Source: Odoribacter sp. AF15-53
GTDB lineage: Bacteria > Bacteroidota > Bacteroidia > Bacteroidales > Marinifilaceae
DNA: 64,000 nucleotides
NCBI RefSeq assembly: GCF_003479425.1
Contig: NZ_QUHC01000004.1
Coordinates: forward strand, 1-64,000
Direction: 5' to 3'
A program made the translations under genes and the position numbers. This document shows positions 63,037-64,000 of the stretch, piece by piece. Within the stretch, counting starts at the first letter, position 1, and the number at the start of each line of letters is the position of its first letter. The notes under the pieces are model-generated. The model was not told the origin of the DNA, searched no databases, and was given only the letters and a program-made list of their open reading frames with translations.

Positions 63037-64000
63037 ATGTTTATGAATAGAGTACTGATCATTGATGACGAGAATCAAATAAGGGGATTGTTGTCCCGGA
63101 TTATAGGTCTGGAGGGGTACGAGGTTTTGCAGGCGGATTGCTGCAAGAGCGGTTTGAAACAGGTGGTGGCACACGACCCGGACGTGGTGTTGTGCGACGT
63201 GCGGTTGCCGGACGGGAACGGGGTGGAGCTGATCGGCGAGATCAAGCGGTTGAAGCCGCTGGCGGAGGTGATCATGCTGACCGCTCACGGGAATATTCCC
63301 GACGGGGTGCGGGCGATCAAGAACGGCGCGTTCGATTATCTCACGAAAGGGGACGATAATAACCGGATTATCCCGTTGATCAGCCGGGCGATGGAGCAGG
63401 TGGCGCGGGCGAAGCGGGAATGCCAGGCCGTGCCACCGGCGGGACGGGAATATTCTTTCGACACGATACTGGGTAAATCCGGGGCGATACGGGAGGCGGT
63501 GGAGCTGGCCCGGAAGGTGTCGGTGACGGATGTTCCCGTGCTGTTGACGGGGGAGACGGGGACGGGGAAGGAGGTGTTCGCGCGGGCGATCCACCGGAAC
63601 AGCGACCGGGCGAAGAAGTCTTTCGTGGCCGTGAATTGTGCGGCATTCAGCAAGGAGTTGCTGGAGAGCGAGATGTTCGGTCACGTGGCGGGGGCTTTCA
63701 CGGGGGCCTTGAAGAGCAAGAAGGGATTGTTCGAGGAAGCCGATCACGGCACGATTTTCCTCGACGAGATCGGGGAGATGGCTTTTGACTTGCAGGCGAA
63801 GTTGTTGCGCGTGCTGGAATCGGGGGAGTTTATCCGGGTTGGTGACACGAAACCCGTGAAGGTTGACGCGCGGGTTATCGCGGCGACCAATCGCGACTTG
63901 ACGCGGGAGATCGAGGGCGGGCGTTTCCGCGAGGATTTGTATTACCGTCTTTCCGTGTTCCGAATCCCGTTGCCCCCGTTGCGGGAGCGGGTGGAGGATA
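63037..64000 (+). CDS. Sigma-54-dependent response regulator, NtrC family (5' part)
   Basis: The gene runs off the window end with an open frame. A receiver domain comes first (VLIIDDEN, phosphoacceptor D54 in [14 protein letters not shown], and the conserved lysine in YLTKG). A AAA+ domain follows with Walker A GETGTGKE, the sigma-54 contact loop GAFTGA, Walker [12 protein letters not shown], and the Arg-finger region [21 protein letters not shown] Fis-type DNA-binding domain is expected beyond the edge. The start is ATG 63037 or 63043. Its histidine kinase is not in the window. Its targets are unknown; the exported-protein genes upstream are candidates only by proximity. Confidence 0.93.
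   Translation, partial: MFMNRVLIIDDENQIRGLLSRIIGLEGYEVLQADCCKSGLKQVVAHDPDVVLCDVRLPDGNGVELIGEIKRLKPLAEVIMLTAHGNIPDGVRAIKNGAFDYLTKGDDNNRIIPLISRAMEQVARAKRECQAVPPAGREYSFDTILGKSGAIREAVELARKVSVTDVPVLLTGETGTGKEVFARAIHRNSDRAKKSFVAVNCAAFSKELLESEMFGHVAGAFTGALKSKKGLFEEADHGTIFLDEIGEMAFDLQAKLLRVLESGEFIRVGDTKPVKVDARVIAATNRDLTREIEGGRFREDLYYRLSVFRIPLPPLRERVED

Overview
The window looks like a chromosome segment of a gut Bacteroidota, most like the Odoribacteraceae (Butyricimonas or a near relative). The evidence is three SusC/SusD loci whose TonB-dependent receptors carry STN domains and long basic leaders before the signal peptide, ECF sigma/FecR pairs with DUF4974-type ends, many lipoproteins, and promoters of the Bacteroidetes form (TTTG, about 20 bases, TAnnTTTG). 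The genus is inferred from pattern, not from a search.

Layout. 1-2628 is an IS21-family insertion sequence (istA, istB, both ends visible). 3110-10887 is a polymorphic-toxin locus: a secreted RHS-shell protein, then a second RHS protein that starts with a thioredoxin domain and ends in an HExxH metallopeptidase-like toxin tip, a small membrane protein as probable immunity, a start-less tail of a displaced toxin, and a frameshifted second immunity gene. tRNA-Gly(TCC) and tRNA-Tyr(GTA) follow on the minus strand. 11494-21683 is housekeeping: an MFS exporter, a SagB-like nitroreductase, a 2-hydroxyacid dehydrogenase, tsaD, a TamB-like envelope protein and rocD.

22030-41391 holds an ECF sigma gene, a two-gene regulator/membrane-protein module, and two consecutive FecR-SusC-SusD loci. 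The first has two exported thioredoxin-like proteins, the second two further lipoproteins. Both FecR genes are preceded by a nearly identical 46-base block, so the single sigma factor may serve both. A Nramp metal transporter and a CaCA exchanger separate these from a third, self-contained locus at 43989-54759 (sigma, FecR, SusC, SusD, a zincin-like lipoprotein lacking HExxH, a DUF4302 lipoprotein, a calcineurin-like phosphatase). None of the three loci encodes a glycosidase, so their substrates are probably not ordinary glycans.

54841-64000 is richer in G+C: an acyl-CoA ligase, an unrecognised charged protein, a run of exported lipoproteins (small lipoprotein, C11 clostripain-like protease, transglutaminase-like protein), an unrecognised basic protein flanked by inverted repeats, and the start of a sigma-54 response regulator cut by the window edge.

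The most interesting signals are the thioredoxin-RHS-zincin toxin locus; a 22-base motif present as inverted pairs in front of three exported or regulatory gene sets; hairpins at all three FecR/SusC junctions; a twin operator flanking the promoter of the regulator module; and a zincin-like lipoprotein that has lost its catalytic motif.
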